From Adineta ricciae (Eukaryota; Rotifera; Eurotatoria; Adinetida; Adinetidae): a stretch of DNA of 64,000 nucleotides. Shown here one piece after another: positions 60,401 through 64,000 of the stretch. Within the stretch, counting starts at the first letter, position 1, and every line of letters begins with the position of its first letter. A program made the translations under genes and the position numbers. Below the pieces are notes generated by a model. The model ran no database searches and was not told the DNA's origin. It saw only the letters and a program-made list of their open reading frames with translations. The DNA lies in the NCBI GenBank assembly GCA_905250025.1, contig CAJNOJ010000078.1, forward strand, positions 341,231 to 405,230. The letters are read 5' to 3'.

Positions 60401-61745
60401 AACAACTCAATCAAGCAATAAATCAACTTACTCTTCAACCTTTAGTACCTACTGAACAAACGACATATCTAGTTTGGTGCGTAGGAATTGAACTATTCGA
60501 TTCAACGGATAAACGAAAATATTTTCTAATAGTTATGATATTATGAATCAATTTATCGATTCATTCGTCGATGAAATGATTATTATTCATAATAAAGTCC
60601 AAACAACCGAACAAGTTGTTGATATTTATCCAGATTTTGATTTGTGTATGTAACAACAAATGTTGAAATCAATGATTGAATCTGATTTTTAGACGGCAAC
60701 GAATTCACCTCTTGGAAAAAAGCTTACGAAATTAATAAACAACAAGAACGTGAGATTCCTTTCTTAGTTGGCTGACTTTTAGACTTTATCGAACTTTTAT
60801 TTAGTTGAAAAACGACCGAAGAGTGCTACCGGTGGCGCGGCAAAGGATAAGAAAGGCGCAGCAAAGGGTGACAAAGGCGATAAAGGCAAAGTTAGTATAT
60901 ATTCGCTGCTCTTTTGTAATATGCTGCAGCAAAAGAGCTGCTCTGACTGATTACAAGTTTTCTGGCTTCGACTTTCCGCCATCACTAGAATGTACCTATG
61001 TTTGATGGTAAAAGATGGTAAAAGTAGCTAAACAGTCGGTACAGCTCCTTTGCCGATCTAAAACTATTTGATCGATGCATTTTATCAATCGACGAACATG
61101 TGATTTTCTAAAGCTGAAAGTATCGTGTGAATTGTATGTATTTTAGAAAGGAGCAGAGAAAAAAGCTGCTGGAAAATCGGTAACTATGTTGATCATTTGT
61201 TTTCATTCCAAATATCTAATATGATTAATATTCGAGCACAATGCTTTTTGCTATTTTATATATAATCCATTGAAAAGATCATAATTATAGTTATATCGTC
61301 ACTTCGAGTCGAATTGTGATCAGATAAGATAATCTTTGTTCTGTTTTAGCCTGCAAAGAAAGCTCCAGCACCACCTCAAACGCCGTCGGCAGCAAGCAAA
61401 CGTGGAACTGCTAGTGGTACTAATTCTCAATTGAGTAAACAATCATCGTTCGTGGATTCCGAAAAACCGGAGAAAGAATCCGTGACGTTAACGCAAGAGC
61501 AATTAGAAGAACGTGCGAGAGCAGCCCAAGAAGCTTATTTACCAATTTATACATTATTGTGTCATACCTTTGATCGTCTCGAACAAGCATTAGACGATCT
61601 ATCAGGTAAATCATCGGCTAATGAAGACGCTCTCTATTCACAATTGGCAACGACCATACAGAATCAATCGTTGAACGTTCTCGATATCCTCAGAGATGAA
61701 CTAACACAGAATGTTTTATCAATAGATATGAACAATTTCTTTTAA
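57471..61745 (+). CDS. MYCBPAP: MYCBP-associated protein (sperm/cilia protein MYCBPAP)
   Basis: MYCBPAP (AMAP-1) is a testis- and cilia-associated protein, related to central-apparatus proteins. Sixteen exons close at 924 codons, near the human 947. They are 57471-57522, 57696-57829, 57881-57978, 58034-58190, 58243-58411, 58467-58650, 58712-58855, 58906-59489, 59802-59989, 60045-60191, 60244-60476, 60533-60645, 60693-60749, 60805-60890, 61147-61179 and 61350-61745. Family segments are PYSILGSVNEYVAEL, LLMNQTDRWRERKELLDL, EFWAQQQLLGNEDTGIH, an Ig-like/MSP-type stretch VRVVDIKNVGSTVFYYEW with FYFDNRTSSILPNE and GIFTERWQLLTRPVLCGG. The tail is Lys/Gly/Ala-rich (KDKKGAAKGDKGDKGK). Acidic inserts occur in exon 8. 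The start ATG directly abuts a CAACAG acceptor. AATAAATAAA follows the stop. Introns before exons 9, 15 and 16 are longer than average. Confidence 0.9.
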
Positions 61746-62924
61746 ATAAATAAACTCCCTTGAGATATTCGGAAGCCTTAGCATCGATTATTTGTTTTCT
61801 ATGTCGACGAAATTGAGAACGTATTGATCCGTATGAACATCTGCTAAATATAACGGTAAAGGTGTTTCGGTCAATGTTCATGTACAATTTTTATCACCGT
61901 AAAATTGTCACACTTTAGTCACAATATCGGTTAGGTGAAAAAATAAAACTGGGCGTAGACAAACGTCTATCGATAACCCATTAGTATTGCTTCATAACAT
62001 TCTTTTCGCGTGTCTACTATCTTTTCCTGTTCTTCGCGTGAATGTGAATCGAGCAAAGAATAACAACAAGAATAACAAATTTAACAATAATAATGTTTCT
62101 TTTCCTTATGACATAGACAACATGTAACGTGTGAAAGTAAATCGTTTCACGAACACCCACGAAGTCATCAAGTTATATCGAAAAAAACAAATCTGACGTC
62201 ATAAACAATCTCATCAGCTCAGCAAACATTGCTCATTGTTGGTGAGCATAACGATCATGGAAAAATACACGTGCACCATGTGTAATTGATTTTTTATAAC
62301 CGTGTTAATAGAATAATCGTTAACATACTCGATTGAAACGATCGAAGTGATTGAGATTGACACTGATACGATGATCAGAGAAGTTCTTTCTTCTTGTTTG
62401 ATGTTGAACTGCTCAATTGATTGATAAACATTTGTCAATAAAAAAGAAGACAACGAACGCAGCCAGTTAGGATCAGTTCATAGCTGATTATGAGAAGAAA
62501 GAAAGATGAATCAGGCTGAGAACTTTTCGAAGCGATCTAGTTTGAAATGAACAGGTGATTCATTTGAATCTAACGTCATCATTTCCGAAAGTCATTCGCG
62601 TCCTCTGGACCTTTTTAATTTATTCCAAACGGCAAACGGATGTCTATTGAAGTGATCTATTGTTTGTGACATGCGGAATGTTTGATTTGTAACAAGTGAA
62701 GTGTTATTAGAACAATAAAAAATAGCATTTTTATTTTATTTTTTATATACCGCATACACAACAAATTGAAACAATACTACACACGCACAAATGAGTGAGA
62801 GAGTAGAAGGCAAAAAATGAGAAATTCAGCCATTATAGACAAACATTCTTCACAAATCATCGACCATTAATCCTACTAGAAAATGCAAAGATTACTTGAA
62901 TTGATGTGAGCTTTCACAACTTAC
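61746..62924. other. 1.2 kb convergent intergenic region
   Basis: This region holds the MYCBPAP poly(A) signal (about 61747) and the 3' part of the RNF220-like gene. An open frame at 62214-62453 (-) is unrecognised. A possible RING-finger remnant lies at 62810-62865 on the minus strand (see finding). Confidence 0.5.
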
Positions 62925-64000
62925 CATGCAAACGACACATTTGGGAGGATCGATTTCTGCCACAGTTGGTGACTTCGTGTAGGAAATATCTGTTTGAGCT
63001 GATGGAGAATATCTTTGATCACTGTTGAACGATTCTTGACAACTGAGACTTGTTGTCGTACCACTTGTGCTCTTTTCGATGCCATCATCAAGATCAACAA
63101 CATTCACATCAGGATCATCGATCGTTGGTGGTGGAGGTGATGATGACAAACGATGATGATTGGCTATTGCTGTTACAGCTGCTAATTGTTCTCTCTGAAA
63201 AGAGAAATCAAACGGAAGGATCAGTGTTGTTTTTTCTTGGAATGCTCTTCTTTTCAAGTACCTTTCTCGAACATTGTTGAACATGAGCAAAGAAATATTC
63301 ATCGTCGGAAGTGATTGGAATTGGTTGATAACATATTGGACAACTTCGAGAATCCGTACGAATTAAACGGCGATTATGAAGTTGTAGTTTAGCTAAAGGA
63401 GAAAGAAAGACGTAGTTTGATTGAGTTCGAGAAGAAAAGAACAGATGTTTACCATTTAGTCGTTGTTGGCGACTGGTTCGTACTCGTAAAAATGTCTAGA
63501 AGAAAAATTAAGAGAATTGAATAACCGAATACGAAGAGATTCTCATTTCTTTACCTCGTAACGTGTTTTGAAAGTTTGGTCAATATTATTGCTGTTGTTG
63601 TCTTGAAGAATCTAAAGAAATATGAACGAATCAGTTTTTGAAGCAAAGAAACTGCCGATCTATTACCTTATTTCCGCGTTTTACTCTTTGTTGTTGTCGA
63701 CGTTCGATAGATTCGAGTTCATGTTGAACATGTGTGAGCATATCTTGTCCATTTAATGATACTTGACAAATCGGGCATTGCGGATTTTGCAGATCAATTG
63801 TTGACGATCGACACCGAATGTCTAGAAAAAGAAAGAGATGCTTTAATTAAACGAGCTGTTCATCCTTTTCTTTTTCGGTTGAAGAGTTTGATTATTTTAT
63901 TACTTGAGGATCACTATCACATACCATATGTCTAAATAGCCTCAGATGAATATTTGATTGTACAGCTGAGTGAAATACGTGAAAATGTCTGTTTGTATCA
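62925..64000 (-). CDS. RNF220: RNF220-like E3 ubiquitin ligase, partial at both ends
   Basis: The minus strand encodes two zinc-binding modules of the RNF220 type. Coding exons, in gene order after an uncertain one near the window edge (about 64000-63900), are 63821-63667, 63611-63555, 63495-63453, 63392-63262 and 63194-62925. The first module is CPICQVSLNGQDMLTHVQHE, followed by a helical RRQQQRVKRGNK. The linker FLRVRTSRQQRLNAKLQLHN leads to the second module SCPICYQPIPITSDDEYFFAHVQQC. A Ser/Pro/acidic stretch (SSPPPPTIDDPDVNVVDLDD) ends in PPKCVVCM, which looks like the first C-x-x-C pair of the C-terminal RING, just at a GTAAGT donor. I cannot find an intact exon for the rest of the RING. 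RNF220 promotes ubiquitylation of Sin3B and stabilises beta-catenin. The gene runs off the right edge. Confidence 0.78.

Noticed and set aside
1-64000. CRISPR arrays, bacterial-type operons or complete transposons
   Set aside because: No regularly spaced direct repeats, terminal inverted repeats or transposase/reverse-transcriptase motifs were seen by eye.

Overview
This is a gene-dense stretch of an animal nuclear genome. The genes are split by many very short GT-AG introns, mostly about 45 to 70 nt. It carries animal-specific families: adenylyl cyclase, KChIP-type calcium sensor, p53-inducible nuclear protein, MYCBPAP, KATNIP, RUNDC1 and fibrillarin. The tiny introns, the AT-rich pyrimidine-tract intergenic DNA, close head-to-tail genes and a WGR-type PARP fit a compact invertebrate genome. 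A bdelloid rotifer is my best guess, but this is inference. All gene models below were built by hand from splice sites and frame continuity; nearly all close with whole codons across every exon.

Layout. 0.7-2.3 kb: NDUFAF5 (+). 2.3-5.4 kb: low-complexity non-coding DNA. 5.4-10.7 kb: a scaffold protein with nine PDZ domains (+), which stops at a single undetermined base (10739). Immediately beyond it lies the N-terminal half of a hormone-sensitive lipase gene (-), cut at the same base, so this looks like an assembly join. 13.5-15.1 kb: fibrillarin (-), with its GAR domain split over tiny symmetric exons. 15.7-16.0 kb: a broken coding relic. 16.1-18.7 kb: a tight minus-strand series PNPO, TAF11, C1orf74-like. 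19.2-20.0 kb: TP53INP-like (+). 20.5-23.8 kb: two tandem SLC35B3-like PAPS transporters (+). 23.8-27.1 kb: no gene seen. 27.1-28.6 kb: class A peptide GPCR (+). 29.3-31.2 kb: KChIP-like EF-hand protein (+), convergent with an orphan single-pass membrane protein (-). 32.6-37.4 kb: RUNDC1, GPN2 and a small orphan (+). 40.5-41.3 kb: small heat-shock protein with two alpha-crystallin domains (+). 43.1-49.2 kb: membrane adenylyl cyclase (+). 49.5-53.9 kb: KATNIP, apparently split into two reading units (-). 54.3-57.2 kb: PARP with WWE-WWE-WGR-catalytic order (+). 57.5-61.7 kb: MYCBPAP (+). 62.9-64.0 kb: RNF220-like E3 ligase, partial (-).

There is no single pathway island. Several genes relate to cilia (KATNIP, MYCBPAP), nuclear regulation or DNA repair (PARP, TAF11, fibrillarin, TP53INP) and signalling (cyclase, GPCR, KChIP, PDZ scaffold).

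The most system-like signal is the repeated placement of a 3' splice acceptor directly at, or a few bases before, the start codon. This occurs at NDUFAF5, C1orf74-like, SLC35B3 copy 1, the 36.75 kb orphan and MYCBPAP, and close by at PARP, TAF11, HSL, PNPO, GPN2 and KATNIP-N. It is often combined with short intercistronic gaps. This points to spliced-leader trans-splicing and possible operons.
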